Shown: piece by piece, positions 1-8,701 of the stretch
Position numbering within the stretch: position 1 is the first letter of the stretch
Layout: the number at the start of each line of letters is the position of its first letter
Assembly (NCBI GenBank): GCA_964520985.1
Contig: CAZFPB010000011.1
Location: forward strand, 1-41,560
Source of the DNA: CAYSGL01 sp964520985
Lineage (GTDB): Bacteria; Pseudomonadota; Alphaproteobacteria; Micavibrionales; Micavibrionaceae
Length of the DNA: 41,560 nt
Reading direction: 5' to 3'
Translations under genes and position numbers: made by a program
Notes under the pieces: model-generated
What the model saw: the letters and a program-made list of their open reading frames with translations, nothing else
Databases searched by the model: none
What the model was told of the DNA's origin: nothing

Positions 1-55
1 CTCGCCCGCGACATCCGCAAAAAACTCCTCAAATGGGTCACCAACATCGCCCAAC
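1..55. repeat. Terminal direct repeat, left copy (contig circularity overlap)
   Basis: These 55 bases are identical to positions 41506-41560. An exact overlap of this length is what a de Bruijn assembler leaves at the ends of a circular or circularly permuted contig. The repeat lies inside a gene whose reading frame continues perfectly from the right end to the left end, so it is an assembly overlap rather than a biological terminal repeat. Confidence 0.93.
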
Positions 56-660
56 ACCACACCGGCCGCCAACCCGCCGCCCTGCACACCGTCACCACCC
101 CCGACCTCGCCCGCTGGCTCGCCACCAACACCCACGCCATCGCCCGACTCGCACTCGCCGGCGCCCTCTACCGCGATATCAACCACATCGTCGGCACCAA
201 CCAACAAGGCGGCCAACTCATCCGCGCCATCAACCCCGTCGAACACCACCTCGTCGGCCCCTGCCCCACCATCACCGGCCGCGACCACAACGGCACACCC
301 CGCCAATGCACAACCACCCTCTACGCCGACACCTACGACCGCACCGTCACCTGCCCCACCTGCAAGCAAGACATCGACGTCGAAACCACCCGCATCCGTG
401 CCGCCCAGGCCCGCGACCTCCACACCCGCGACGCACTCCTCGACGTCCTCACCAACATCGACGAACCCGTAACCCCCGACCGCCTCGACGCCTGGATCCG
501 CGCCCGCCGACTACGCCCCGCCGGATACCTCCACGCCAACGACAACACCATCACCGAGTACCGCATCAATCCCAACGTCCAACCCGTCTACAGCGTTGAA
601 CGCGCCCGAAAACTCCGACGCCGAGACCACCAACTCACACACCGAAACACCCACACATGA
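1..660 (+). CDS. Zinc-ribbon / helix-turn-helix phage protein, C-terminal 219 residues (gene starts at 41296)
   Basis: An open frame runs from base 1 to the TGA at 658-660 and joins in frame with the N-terminal part at 41296-41505, giving a 289-residue protein once the contig is circularised. This part has a central zinc-ribbon-like segment with spaced cysteines (GPCP, RQC, then CPTC) and a C-terminal region, from about DALLDVLTNIDEPVTPDRLD, that reads like a winged helix or HTH domain followed by a basic tail. The N-terminal part has two more CxxC pairs. Proteins of this layout near the right end of actinophage genomes are usually called HTH DNA-binding proteins. The role is unknown; regulation of the adjacent late genes or action near the packaging site is a guess. 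The longest ATG-started frame here, 33-599, is an arginine-, proline- and histidine-rich shadow of this gene. Confidence 0.8.
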   Translation, partial: LARDIRKKLLKWVTNIAQHHTGRQPAALHTVTTPDLARWLATNTHAIARLALAGALYRDINHIVGTNQQGGQLIRAINPVEHHLVGPCPTITGRDHNGTPRQCTTTLYADTYDRTVTCPTCKQDIDVETTRIRAAQARDLHTRDALLDVLTNIDEPVTPDRLDAWIRARRLRPAGYLHANDNTITEYRINPNVQPVYSVERARKLRRRDHQLTHRNTHT

Positions 661-739
661 CCAATTCCGGACACCTGACCTGCTACTATCCGATCTCAGT
701 GGGCCACAAGTATGCCCAGACCGCGAAAAACGCCCCCGC

Positions 740-1024
740 ATGAGCAAAGCGTGGATACGCGGCAGCACCACTGCCTGGCGCAAGACCAGGGCCAGCGTCC
801 TCGAACGCGATGGCCACCGCTGCCAACTCCAGCACCACGGATGCACCGGCCACGCCACAGAAGTGCATCACCTCAATGGAAAAGCGGCCGGCGACGACGC
901 AACTCAATGCGTGTCGGCCTGCCGCCGCTGCCACGCCGTCGAAACCAGCAAACAAATACGGGCGGCTGCAGCAAACAAGCCACGTGCACGGCGAACGCCA
1001 GGCAAGCACCCGGGCCTGAAGTGA
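740..1024 (+). CDS. HNH endonuclease, packaging-associated
   Basis: A 94-residue HNH protein. The N-terminus (MSKAWIRGSTTAWRK) and the following RDGHRCQ are typical of phage HNH proteins encoded beside the terminase. Residues 28-65 hold the metal and active-site pattern: a C28/C35 pair, HH at 43-44, and CRRCH at 61-65. HNH proteins at this position (HK97 gp74 family) stimulate terminase cleavage of cos-ended phage DNA, which suggests cohesive ends. The ATG at 740 is preferred because it begins the conserved part; an upstream TTG at 596 would add 48 unconserved residues overlapping the previous gene. Terminase small subunit follows after about 200 bp. Confidence 0.82.
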   Translation: MSKAWIRGSTTAWRKTRASVLERDGHRCQLQHHGCTGHATEVHHLNGKAAGDDATQCVSACRRCHAVETSKQIRAAAANKPRARRTPGKHPGLK

Positions 1025-1171
1025 CGCATCAAGACCGCGCCCGAATAAGGACTTGACCCTGCGGTGATGCCCCCACCCGGGGACCCCTCCGCCCCGTCCA
1101 TCGGGCCACCCTGAGGTACTGCGGCTGAGGCTGAGCCTGAGTCTGGGACTTTCCCAGCAAACTTTCACCGC

Positions 1172-1200
1172 TTGCCCGACATGGGCCAGCAAACAATTAT
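1172..1200 (+). promoter_or_regulatory. Candidate late promoter before the terminase genes
   Basis: TTGCCC at 1172-1177, a 17-base spacer and AATTAT at 1195-1200 resemble a sigma-A-type promoter and lie just upstream of the terminase small subunit ATG at 1221. The 196-base gap 1025-1220 is otherwise a GC-rich stretch with a small hairpin (CTGGGA at 1143-1148 with TCCCAG at 1152-1157). It may also contain the packaging (cos) site, but no cos sequence can be identified from one genome. Confidence 0.35.
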
Positions 1201-1211
1201 CCCGACATGGG
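1175..1211 (+). repeat. Two direct copies of CCCGACATGGG before terminase
   Basis: The 11-mer CCCGACATGGG occurs at 1175-1185 and 1201-1211, 26 bases apart, flanking the candidate -10 box and overlapping the -35. The second copy merges with the ribosome binding site GGGAGG of the terminase small subunit. A third copy is at 5779-5789 before the scaffold gene. It may be an operator or a start-associated sequence. Confidence 0.55.
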
Positions 1212-1220
1212 AGGTAACCG

Positions 1221-1706
1221 ATGGCAGGCAAAGGGCCAGCTCCGAAGGATGTGACCCGCCTGGCGGGGCATGGCGCGGCGAAGGCGCGCGATGCGAGCAT
1301 GCGGGTGATCGTGGCGGCGCCGGTGGGGCAGCCGACGTTGCCGCAGCGATGGCACGTCAACCCGAAGACCGGCCGGCGGCGTCGGATTGCGTGGCCGGCC
1401 GAGACGCGGGACTTCTGGGAGATCTGGGCGGCGAGTCCACTGTCGGCGGAGTTCACCGCAACGGACTGGTCTGAGCTGCTGATCGCGGCCCGGTTGCATG
1501 CCGCGGTCGTTGAGGGTGATCTGAAATCGGCCCCTGAGCTGCGGTTACGTGTCGCCAAGTTTGGCGCCACGCCGGAGGACAGGGCCCGGTTGCGGATCAC
1601 CTTCGCGGCGGCCGACGAGGCCGAGCAGAAGACGGAACAGCCGCAGTCGTCGCGGCGGTCGGCCCGCTACAGCGGGCTGCGGGCCGTCGGCCAACCGTCC
1701 GCGTAG
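1221..1706 (+). CDS. Terminase small subunit
   Basis: A 161-residue basic protein directly before the large terminase. It starts at an ATG 8 bases after a strong GGGAGG site. The opening (MAGKGPAPK), the Arg-rich patch PKTGRRRRIAWPAETRDFW and the alpha-helical middle match the actinophage small terminase type, which recognises the packaging site and delivers DNA to the large subunit motor. Its stop codon abuts the next start with no gap, so the two are probably translationally coupled. The assignment rests on position and sequence flavour. Confidence 0.78.
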   Translation: MAGKGPAPKDVTRLAGHGAAKARDASMRVIVAAPVGQPTLPQRWHVNPKTGRRRRIAWPAETRDFWEIWAASPLSAEFTATDWSELLIAARLHAAVVEGDLKSAPELRLRVAKFGATPEDRARLRITFAAADEAEQKTEQPQSSRRSARYSGLRAVGQPSA

Positions 1707-3395
1707 ATGCCCTGGCGGGGACCCGAGTTCGACGGCGAGGTGCCGACGCTCGGGTTCATCTTTCTGGACTGGTGCTACGCGAACCTGGTGGTTCCGGACG
1801 GGCCGCGGGCCGGCGAGCCGATGGACATGACGCCGGACCAGGCGCAGTTCTGGCTGAACTTCTACGCGCTGCATCCGGTCACCGGTAAGCGGATCATCCG
1901 CCGCGCGGTGCTGTCGCGGGCGAAGGGCTATGGGAAGTCGCCTGGAATGGCTGCATATTCGGCGTTCGAGGCGATCGGGCCCGCGGTGCCGGCCGGCTGG
2001 GATGCCGACGGCGAACCCGTGGGCGCTCCGTGGCGCGAGTTCGGATTCAAGCCGAAGGTGCAGATCATCGGGGTGTCGGAGGATCAGACCGCGAACACCT
2101 GGGACCCGCTGCTGGACATGATCCGCAACGGGCCGCTGGTCAATGAACCCGGCGTCGAGGCCCTGGACACGTTCGTCAACGTCCCGCGCGGTCGAATCGA
2201 GGCAGTCACGTCGTCGGCGATCTCCCGTGAGGGGTTTCGGCCGGTCGCCGCGGTGTTCGATCAGACGGAGTCGTATCTGCAGGCCAATGGCGGCAAGAAG
2301 GTGGCGGCGGCGGTGCGACGGAACCTGACGAAAACGGGCGGTTCGTCGATCGAGACCCCGAACGCCTTCCGGCCCGGCCAGGACAGCACCGCGGAGGACT
2401 CGTTCAAGGCGTGGAAGTTGCAGCAAGAGGGCAAGCTGCGCAACGAGGCCGGCATCTATTTCGATCACCGTGAGATGCCGGCCGACACCGACATCACCGA
2501 CCACGATTCGTTGCGGGAGGGACTGCGGTTCGCCTACGGCTGTTCGGCGAACGCGCCGTGCGCCCTGGCCGAGCGTGGCGACCACCCGGAGCATGAACGC
2601 GGATGGGTGGACCTCGATCGGGTGATCGCGGATTTCTGGGACCCGGCGACCGACGAGTCCGATGCCCGGATGTACTACGGGAACCAGATCACCAGCGCAT
2701 CCGATGCGTGGGTGACATCGCAGGAATGGACATCCCGAGGTCCGCAGCGCGGCGACGAGCCACGGGTCATAGACCGGCATGAGCCGGTCGTGCTTGGGTT
2801 CGACGGATCCCGGTCGCGGGTCCGAGGCAAGGCAGACGCGACGGGCCTGATCGCGGTCACCGTCCGGGACGGGTACGTGTTTGACGAGCCGTCATGGACG
2901 TGGGAGCAGCCCGACGGGAAGCCGGAGTGGGAAGTGCCGGCTGCCGAGGTCGACGCGACGGTGCGTGAGTGCTTCAAGCGGTTCAACGTCATCGGTTTCT
3001 ACGCCGACCCGGCCCGCTGGGAGTCCTATGTAGCCGACTGGGAAGCCGCGTTCGGGGCGAAGCTGAAGGTGAAGGCAGCAGTCAAGCACCCGATCATGTG
3101 GTGGATGACCGGCGCCCGATCCGGGATCGTCGCGAAGGCAATCGCGCAGCTGCACACGGCGATCGTCAATGGCGAGATGAGCCACAACGGTTCGGCGGCG
3201 CTCACTCGGCACGTGCTCAACGCTCGCCGCAAGATCCGCGGCGATCAGATCCACATCGGGAAAGAGTTTCCCGATTCGGTGAACAAGATCGACAAGGCCG
3301 TGGCCTTGGTGATGGCCTGGCAGGCCCGCATGGACGCGGTGGCCGCGGGCCTGGCTGAGGTCAAGAAAAAGCAAGCGCCGCGGCGCATCTACTGA
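1707..3395 (+). CDS. Terminase large subunit
   Basis: A 562-residue packaging motor: ATPase plus headful/cos nuclease. The Walker A-like motif is SRAKGYGKSP at residues 70-79 with Lys77, and the Walker B/catalytic region is AAVFDQTESY at 181-190 with Asp185 and Glu188. The C-terminal RNase H-like nuclease domain starts near GFDGSRSR (Asp366), with further acidic residues at YADPARW (Asp434) and near KEFPDSVNKIDKAVAL. Length is normal for the family. The ATG at 1707 immediately follows the small subunit stop. The product acts at the portal of the prohead to pump in and cut DNA. Confidence 0.95.
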   Translation: MPWRGPEFDGEVPTLGFIFLDWCYANLVVPDGPRAGEPMDMTPDQAQFWLNFYALHPVTGKRIIRRAVLSRAKGYGKSPGMAAYSAFEAIGPAVPAGWDADGEPVGAPWREFGFKPKVQIIGVSEDQTANTWDPLLDMIRNGPLVNEPGVEALDTFVNVPRGRIEAVTSSAISREGFRPVAAVFDQTESYLQANGGKKVAAAVRRNLTKTGGSSIETPNAFRPGQDSTAEDSFKAWKLQQEGKLRNEAGIYFDHREMPADTDITDHDSLREGLRFAYGCSANAPCALAERGDHPEHERGWVDLDRVIADFWDPATDESDARMYYGNQITSASDAWVTSQEWTSRGPQRGDEPRVIDRHEPVVLGFDGSRSRVRGKADATGLIAVTVRDGYVFDEPSWTWEQPDGKPEWEVPAAEVDATVRECFKRFNVIGFYADPARWESYVADWEAAFGAKLKVKAAVKHPIMWWMTGARSGIVAKAIAQLHTAIVNGEMSHNGSAALTRHVLNARRKIRGDQIHIGKEFPDSVNKIDKAVALVMAWQARMDAVAAGLAEVKKKQAPRRIY

Positions 3396-3411
3396 AAATG
3401 GGAGGTCGGCT

Positions 3412-4794
3412 GTGGCGTTGACTCCCAATGAGTGGCTGTACCGGCTGGCGGTGCAGATGGACAACCGGCGCGGCAGGATCGAAAAGTTGCGGTCCTACAT
3501 GGACGGCAACGCGCCACTCCCGGAAGGCGCGGACGGCTGCCGGCAGGCGTACCAGCAGTTCCAGCGCAAGGCGCGCACCAACTTCGGTGAGCTGGTCGTT
3601 GACGCGATCGCCGAGCGCTTGTGCGCTACGGGGTTCCAGGTCGCCAACGCCGACAACGCAGATGCGTGGGCGATCTGGAAACGAAACCGCATGCAGGTCA
3701 AGAGCTTCGATCTGTTCCGGGACATGCTTGGACTGTCGGCCGGCTACCTGATGCTGTCGCCGTCACCGAAGGGCGTGGTGATCACCCAGGAGCGACCTGA
3801 ACAGGCCATCACCGAGTCAGATCCGACGCGGCCAGAACTGGTGCGCGCTGGGCTGAAGATCTACCGCGACGGCCCGCAGAAAGCCGATTTCGCGTTCCTG
3901 CACCTGCCCGGTGTGGTGTACCAGTACCAGCGGGCGACATTCGACGACAACGGCGTCATCAAGACGTTGCCGTACGCAACGGAGGGCTGGAACCTGGTCA
4001 AGGACGCGGGGACCGGGTTGGCGTTTGTGCCGATGTACCCGTTCGAGAATCGGGAGCGCCGCGGCGAGTTCGAAACGCATCTCGATCTGCTGGACCGGAT
4101 CAACTGGGTCACGCTGCAACGGCTGGTCATTACCGCGATGCAGGCTTACCGGCAGCGAGGCGTTAAGGGCGACTTTCCCACCGAGGACGAGAACGGCGAC
4201 GAGATCGACTACGCGGAGATGTTCAAGCCAGGCCCGGGCCAGTTGTGGCAGCTGCCATCGGACGCAGAAGTGTGGGAGTCCGCCGCGGGCGATCTGACGC
4301 AGATCCTGTCCGCGGCCAAGGACGACATCCGGGACCTCGCCGCGGTGACCCGCACGCCGATCTCGGTGTTCGTGCCCGATGGCGCGAACCAGACCGCGGA
4401 GGGCGCGAGCTTCGCCAGGGAAGGCCTGGTCTTCAAGACCACTGACCGGGCGACCCGGGCCGGCGCGGTGATGGGCGCGGCGATGGGTGGCGCCCTGGCG
4501 ATCGAGGCCGGCCAATCCGAGCCGGTCGATGACGTTGAGACGTTGTGGGCTCCGTTCGAGGCGCGCTCGTTGCAGGAACGCGCCGATGCCTCCACGAAGG
4601 CGCAGGATCTGCCGTGGCGCGCCCGAATGACCGACATCTGGGGCCTCTCGAACGAGCGCGTCGACGAGCTGGAGTCTGAGCGTGCCGCGGATGCGTTGCT
4701 GAAGGCGATGGAAGGCCCACAGGCCCCGCCATCGCAGCCGCCGCCGCCCACTGGACCGCAGGCGCAGGCTCAGCCGGCTGATGTCACTGCTTGA
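3412..4794 (+). CDS. Portal protein
   Basis: A 460-residue protein starting at GTG after a GGGAGG site (about 3399-3404). Size, position between large terminase and MuF, and the SPP1/gp6-like flavour (MALTPNEWLYRLAVQMDNRR, later TPISVFVPDGANQTAEG) identify the dodecameric portal at the capsid vertex. The C-terminus ends in a Pro/Gln-rich tail. It overlaps the MuF gene by 14 bases. Confidence 0.9.
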   Translation: MALTPNEWLYRLAVQMDNRRGRIEKLRSYMDGNAPLPEGADGCRQAYQQFQRKARTNFGELVVDAIAERLCATGFQVANADNADAWAIWKRNRMQVKSFDLFRDMLGLSAGYLMLSPSPKGVVITQERPEQAITESDPTRPELVRAGLKIYRDGPQKADFAFLHLPGVVYQYQRATFDDNGVIKTLPYATEGWNLVKDAGTGLAFVPMYPFENRERRGEFETHLDLLDRINWVTLQRLVITAMQAYRQRGVKGDFPTEDENGDEIDYAEMFKPGPGQLWQLPSDAEVWESAAGDLTQILSAAKDDIRDLAAVTRTPISVFVPDGANQTAEGASFAREGLVFKTTDRATRAGAVMGAAMGGALAIEAGQSEPVDDVETLWAPFEARSLQERADASTKAQDLPWRARMTDIWGLSNERVDELESERAADALLKAMEGPQAPPSQPPPPTGPQAQAQPADVTA

Positions 4795-5758
4795 CGTCTA
4801 CGGCGCCGCGGTCCAGGAACTGCGGAACCGCGCTGTCGGGCGGGTGGTCGCCGCGTTCGGCCCGGACGCGATCTCCGATGCTGGTGTCGCCGAGTTCATC
4901 CGGGCCGCGGTCCCGGTCGTCATCGCCGGAATGCGGCAGACCGCGGCGGCCACGGACGCCTATCTGACGCGGGACCTGGCCGAGCGGTTCGGCGAACGGA
5001 TCGTCGGCGACCAGGTGATCGACGTGCGCCAAGGGCTGCGCGGCGTGCCGATGAACGAGGTGTATGCCAGGCCGACCCACACGGTCAGGTACGCCCTGTC
5101 GCAGGGCAAGCCGGTACCTGATGCGGTCGCCGCCGGCAAGGAGCGGCTGACGAAGATGGTGCAGTCGGATCTGCAGATCGCGAAGACCAACCAGGCGCGG
5201 GCGACGTTGCGACGCTCCACCATCGACGGCTACGAACGCGTACTGAAAGGCGAGCAGAGCTGCATCAAGTGCATCCTGGCATCGACGCGGTTCTACACCA
5301 AGGCCGAACTGATGCCGATCCACCCCGGCTGCGACTGCGATGTGCGGCCGGCGCGAAAGCTCAAGAACCGCAGCGTCGTCCTGAACGCTGACCGTCTCGA
5401 CGCGATCAAGAAGCTGATCCGCAAGGACAAGATCGCCGCGGGCGACTACTCGAAGGTGCTGGTCGTCCACGACCACGGCGAGCTAGGCCCAGTGTTGGGG
5501 CTCGACGGCGAGAGCTTCCGCAGCGAAGTTCAGGCCGCAGACGATCGGGACCAGCAGGCGCAGGCGAAGACGGACGCCAAAACTGCCCGCCAGCTACTGC
5601 CCGGCCTCGAAGCGAGCCTGAAGAACCTTCGCGCCAAGGGACTGCCCGAAGATTCGCCGCAGATCCAGTACCACCTGGAGATCATCGCCAAGTTGCGCGG
5701 TGACATCGCCCGCCGCAGCGTAAGCGGCCCACACACTTCCACCGCACTGGTGGGATGA
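4781..5758 (+). CDS. MuF-like capsid protein
   Basis: A 325-residue protein, ATG at 4781 inside the end of the portal gene. Residues about 155-190 carry the MuF signature, with paired cysteines (CIKC) followed by HPGCDCDVRPA. The C-terminal 100 residues are charged and helical. MuF proteins are minor head components made with the portal and sometimes injected with DNA. No toxin-like extra domain is visible here. Confidence 0.85.
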   Translation: MSLLDVYGAAVQELRNRAVGRVVAAFGPDAISDAGVAEFIRAAVPVVIAGMRQTAAATDAYLTRDLAERFGERIVGDQVIDVRQGLRGVPMNEVYARPTHTVRYALSQGKPVPDAVAAGKERLTKMVQSDLQIAKTNQARATLRRSTIDGYERVLKGEQSCIKCILASTRFYTKAELMPIHPGCDCDVRPARKLKNRSVVLNADRLDAIKKLIRKDKIAAGDYSKVLVVHDHGELGPVLGLDGESFRSEVQAADDRDQQAQAKTDAKTARQLLPGLEASLKNLRAKGLPEDSPQIQYHLEIIAKLRGDIARRSVSGPHTSTALVG

Positions 5759-5778
5759 CCCGTCAAGGGTTACCGATT

Positions 5779-5789
5779 CCCGACATGGG
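5779..5789 (+). repeat. Third copy of CCCGACATGGG, before the scaffold gene
   Basis: This 11-mer is identical to the two copies upstream of the terminase genes. Here it again precedes a gene start (ATG 5802) and overlaps a GGGGAG ribosome binding site. Confidence 0.5.
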
Positions 5790-5801
5790 GAGATTCATCT
5801 G

Positions 5802-6347
5802 ATGAGCGACACCGAAATCGCCGACGAGCAGCAGCAGGCGGATGCCGGTCAGGAGCCCGCAGCCGACACGGCCGCGGACACCACGGACTGGAAGGCCGAA
5901 GCGGAGAAGTGGAAATCGCTGTCCCGCAAGCATGAAGATCAATCGAAGGCGAACGCCGACAAGGCCAAGCAGTTCGACGAGATCACCGAGGCGCAAAAGT
6001 CCGAGCTGGAAAAGGCGAACGACCGGGCCGCACAGGCCGAGGCTCGGGCCGCAGAAATCGAACAACGCGCAGTGCGTGTCGAAGTCGCTGCGGCCAAGGG
6101 CGTTCCGGCAGAACTCCTGACCGGGTCCACCCGGGAGGAGCTCGAAGCCTGCGCGGACAAGCTGCTCGCGTTTCGCGGGACCCAGGCACCACCGGATTTC
6201 GGTGCCGGGGACCGCGGAAGTGACGCCGGTAAGCCATCACAGATGAGTCGCGACGAGCTCAAACGGCTGTACGCAGCCGGTAAGCACGCCGAGATCGAGC
6301 AGGCCCGAAAAGAGGGCCGTCTCGACGCGCTGTACACCAAAACCTAG
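5802..6347 (+). CDS. Capsid scaffolding protein
   Basis: A 181-residue, highly charged, Ala/Glu/Lys-rich protein predicted to be mostly coiled coil (residues 30-90, rich in EKANDRAAQAEARAAEIEQR-type heptads). It lies directly before the major capsid gene, the usual place for the scaffold that templates prohead assembly and is then lost. The C-terminal MSRDELKRLYAAGKHAEIEQ is a helix-turn-helix-like segment typical of the capsid-binding end. The start is set by ATG 5802 after GGGGAG. Confidence 0.85.
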   Translation: MSDTEIADEQQQADAGQEPAADTAADTTDWKAEAEKWKSLSRKHEDQSKANADKAKQFDEITEAQKSELEKANDRAAQAEARAAEIEQRAVRVEVAAAKGVPAELLTGSTREELEACADKLLAFRGTQAPPDFGAGDRGSDAGKPSQMSRDELKRLYAAGKHAEIEQARKEGRLDALYTKT

Positions 6348-6368
6348 CCAAGAGAGGACGGCTACACC

Positions 6369-7235
6369 ATGGCTGTTGACAGTTTCATCCCCGAAGTCTG
6401 GGCGGCCCAGCTGCAGATCGCGCTGCAGGCCCAGTACGTGTTCGCCCAGGGCGGTGTCATCAACCGCGACTACGAGGGCGAAATCTCTCAGTTCGGCGAC
6501 ACCGTTCACATCGGCAAGCTGACCGCCCCGTCGGTGTCGACGTACACGAAGAACTCGACCTCGATCACCCCGGCGACCCTGACCACCACGGATCAGACGC
6601 TGCTGATCGACCAGGCCAAGTACTTCGCGTTCGAGATCGACGACGTGGACGCGCGCCAGGTCCGCAACGATGGCGACCTGATGTCCAAGGCCGCGTACCT
6701 TGCCGCTCAGGCCCTGGTCGCCACCGCCGACACCTACGTGTCGACGCTGATGACCACGAACGCGTCCAGCATCCTGACCGCGCAGGATGTCGCCACCGCG
6801 GATGCCGCGTACCTGCTGGTCCGCAAGCTGCGGGTGGCGCTGGACAAGGCCAACGTGCCTGCGGCCGGCCGGTTCCTGATCGTGTCGCCGGAGTTCTACG
6901 CGCTGATCCTGGGCGATCCCCGGTTCATCGACGCGTCGGCCTACGGCAGCGCCGCGCCGATCATGAACGGCGAGGTCGGCCGGATCGTCGGATTCTCGGT
7001 GATCGTGTCGAACACGATCCCGGCGGGCACCGCTGGTACCTCGCCGGAGGTGTCGAACTTCGTGGTCGCCGGCCATCCGATGGCCACCACGTTCGCCAGC
7101 CAGATCAACAGCGTGGAGGCGTACCGGCCGCAGGACTCGTTCAGTGACGCGCTCAAGGGCCTGTCGCTGTACGGCGCCAAGGTCGTTCGGCCGGAAGCCC
7201 TCGCGGTGTGCGACGTGGACGTGACTGTCGCCTGA
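6369..7235 (+). CDS. Major capsid protein
   Basis: A 288-residue protein opening MAVDSFIPEVWAAQLQIAL, characteristic of the P22 gene 5-like/HK97-fold major capsid proteins of actinophages. Later recognisable parts are INRDYEGEISQFGDTVHI and the FEIDDVDARQVR segment of the E-loop and spine regions. GAGAGG precedes the ATG. It is the most abundant head protein, forming the icosahedral shell, and is followed by a strong GC-rich hairpin. Confidence 0.92.
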   Translation: MAVDSFIPEVWAAQLQIALQAQYVFAQGGVINRDYEGEISQFGDTVHIGKLTAPSVSTYTKNSTSITPATLTTTDQTLLIDQAKYFAFEIDDVDARQVRNDGDLMSKAAYLAAQALVATADTYVSTLMTTNASSILTAQDVATADAAYLLVRKLRVALDKANVPAAGRFLIVSPEFYALILGDPRFIDASAYGSAAPIMNGEVGRIVGFSVIVSNTIPAGTAGTSPEVSNFVVAGHPMATTFASQINSVEAYRPQDSFSDALKGLSLYGAKVVRPEALAVCDVDVTVA

Positions 7236-7244
7236 TAGTCCGAC

Positions 7245-7281
7245 CGGGAGCGGGATGCCAGGCTCTGGTGTCCCGCTCCCG
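7245..7281 (+). terminator. GC-rich hairpin after the capsid gene
   Basis: CGGGAGCGGGA at 7245-7255 pairs perfectly over 11 bases with 7271-7281, and CCAG/CTGG can pair inside the loop. There is no U-tract. Mycobacterial intrinsic terminators often lack one, so this could trim or stabilise the capsid transcript. Confidence 0.6.
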
Positions 7282-7310
7282 CCACCTCACTACGAACGAA
7301 AGGCCATCAG

Positions 7311-7514
7311 ATGGCAACCGTCATTGTCACCGTGACCAACAACTCCGGCGGCACCGTCGGCCTGACCCTCGATGACGAGGCCGACGCCGAGCGGATCGCC
7401 TACTTCCAGACGCTCAAGCGCCGCGAGGACCTGGCTGACGTTGACGTGAAGCCGGCCGCCGCCATGCACAACACCCCGAAGAAGTCGAGCGGTGGAACTG
7501 GCGACGACAGCTGA
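7311..7514 (+). CDS. Small head protein, unknown
   Basis: A 67-residue acidic protein (MATVIVTVTNNSGGTVGLTL...) between capsid and head-tail adaptor. The N-terminal half looks like a beta hairpin; the end is Ser/Gly-rich. Position suggests a head decoration or head-to-tail component. GAAAGG precedes the ATG. It overlaps the next gene by 23 bases. Confidence 0.7.
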   Translation: MATVIVTVTNNSGGTVGLTLDDEADAERIAYFQTLKRREDLADVDVKPAAAMHNTPKKSSGGTGDDS

Positions 7515-8031
7515 CGTAGAGACGGCGCTCGGCCGCGATCTCACGGAAAATGAGATCGGGCGCGTGTCGTTGCTACTGAGCACCGCGGCGGAGGCGGTGG
7601 CCGCAGAGACGAACCGATACCGCTTTGAACCGGGCAGCTACACGGTGCGCCGCAAGGTTCACGGCGGCCGGGTGAAGATCCCCGCTGCCGTGGATGTGAT
7701 CACCGCGGTCTCTTCGGTGGACCCCGAGACCGGCGCCCCGTCTCCGATCACCGGCTGGACCCTGTACGGATCCACCGTGTACGGCATTGCGGCGTGCACC
7801 GCGGAGATCGCGTTCACCGTGACCGCGGATGTTCCGCCGGCGATCGTGGCGATCGTGGCCGGCGCGGTCGCGTCGACGCTGGCCAGCGACATACAGGGCG
7901 TCTCTTCGGAGACGGTGGGACCGTGGACTACGAGCTACGTCGACGGCTCGGGTCGGGTGTGGTTCTCCAAGTCCGACAAGGCGATCCTCGCCAGGTATCG
8001 GCAGCCGAAGCATGCGGTGACGCTGCTGTGA
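7492..8031 (+). CDS. Head-to-tail adaptor
   Basis: A 179-residue protein from GTG 7492. The opening (ATTADVETALGRDLTENEIGRVSLLLSTA) is the alpha-helical start of the HK97 gp6/SPP1 gp15-like adaptor that docks on the portal after packaging. A beta-rich middle and C-terminal helix follow. It ends in a GTGA overlap with the next neck gene. Confidence 0.82.
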   Translation: MELATTADVETALGRDLTENEIGRVSLLLSTAAEAVAAETNRYRFEPGSYTVRRKVHGGRVKIPAAVDVITAVSSVDPETGAPSPITGWTLYGSTVYGIAACTAEIAFTVTADVPPAIVAIVAGAVASTLASDIQGVSSETVGPWTTSYVDGSGRVWFSKSDKAILARYRQPKHAVTLL

Positions 8032-8345
8032 GCATCACGGCACAGCGCGAGCAGGTGATCCGCCACCGCGGCGGCGGCCGCGACGAAAACGGCCAGATCA
8101 CCCTGGCAACAAACACGACCCTGACCGCCATCGGCGTGGCGCCAAGAGGCGGCACCGAATCCCTGCAACGAGGACGAGACGGCGAGGAAATAGCCTGCAC
8201 CGTCTACTTCGCCAAGGGTGCCGACGTCGTGAACTCCGATGAACTCACAGTGCGCGGCGAGCGATTCCGCATCATCGTCAACGACTGGCGAGCCACCAGC
8301 GCGCTCGGCGGCCTGGAAGTGCTGTGCATCCGGGGGCAGGGATGA
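8028..8345 (+). CDS. Head-to-tail stopper (head closure)
   Basis: A 105-residue protein starting at the GTG that overlaps the adaptor stop (GTGA). The beta-rich fold pattern, with RHRGGGRDENGQ near the start and ELTVRGERFRIIVNDW, fits the SPP1 gp16-like stopper family, which caps the filled head and joins it to the tail. The next gene overlaps by 4 bases. Confidence 0.75.
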   Translation: MSITAQREQVIRHRGGGRDENGQITLATNTTLTAIGVAPRGGTESLQRGRDGEEIACTVYFAKGADVVNSDELTVRGERFRIIVNDWRATSALGGLEVLCIRGQG

Positions 8346-8701
8346 GCTTCGAACTGGATCTCGCCGGCGGCGCTGAAGTGCTCAAAGATCTTGTCGCCCC
8401 GCACATTGACGCCTTGGCCGGCGTGGTCGCGGCGATGTGCGGCGACGAGGTCACGGTGAACCATCAGGTCAGAGACCGGGCGGTAGCACTGGTGAGCGTC
8501 CCGGCCGAGGCGCAGGCCAAGGACGGGCTGCTCACGCGGGCCGCAGCGGCAGCCGGACTTGAAGTTGTGGCGCGGAAGCCGCGAGAGATCAGCGTCAAGA
8601 CGAAGGCCTCACCCGTCGAGGCCGCTGTCTCCGGTGATGCGAATGAGGCGTGGGTGGCTGCGCGGCGAGCGCAACGGGAACAACGCAAGGCCCGCCGGTG
8701 A
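8342..8701 (+). CDS. Neck / tail-completion protein
   Basis: A 119-residue protein from ATG 8342, overlapping the stopper stop codon (ATGA-type). Two helices (FELDLAGGAEVLKDLVAPHIDALAG) precede a beta segment and a charged C-terminus (WVAARRAQREQRKARR). Order in the neck operon suggests an HK97 gp10-like connector. The family is not certain. Confidence 0.68.
   Translation: MSFELDLAGGAEVLKDLVAPHIDALAGVVAAMCGDEVTVNHQVRDRAVALVSVPAEAQAKDGLLTRAAAAAGLEVVARKPREISVKTKASPVEAAVSGDANEAWVAARRAQREQRKARR

Noticed and set aside
33..599. Open frame rich in Arg, Pro and His
   Set aside because: Composition is typical of an out-of-frame reading of GC-rich DNA; the frame beginning at base 1 continues the real gene from 41296.
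1545..2780. 411-residue minus-strand open frame
   Set aside because: It lies entirely opposite the terminase genes, has no ribosome binding site and reads as an Arg/Leu-rich shadow.
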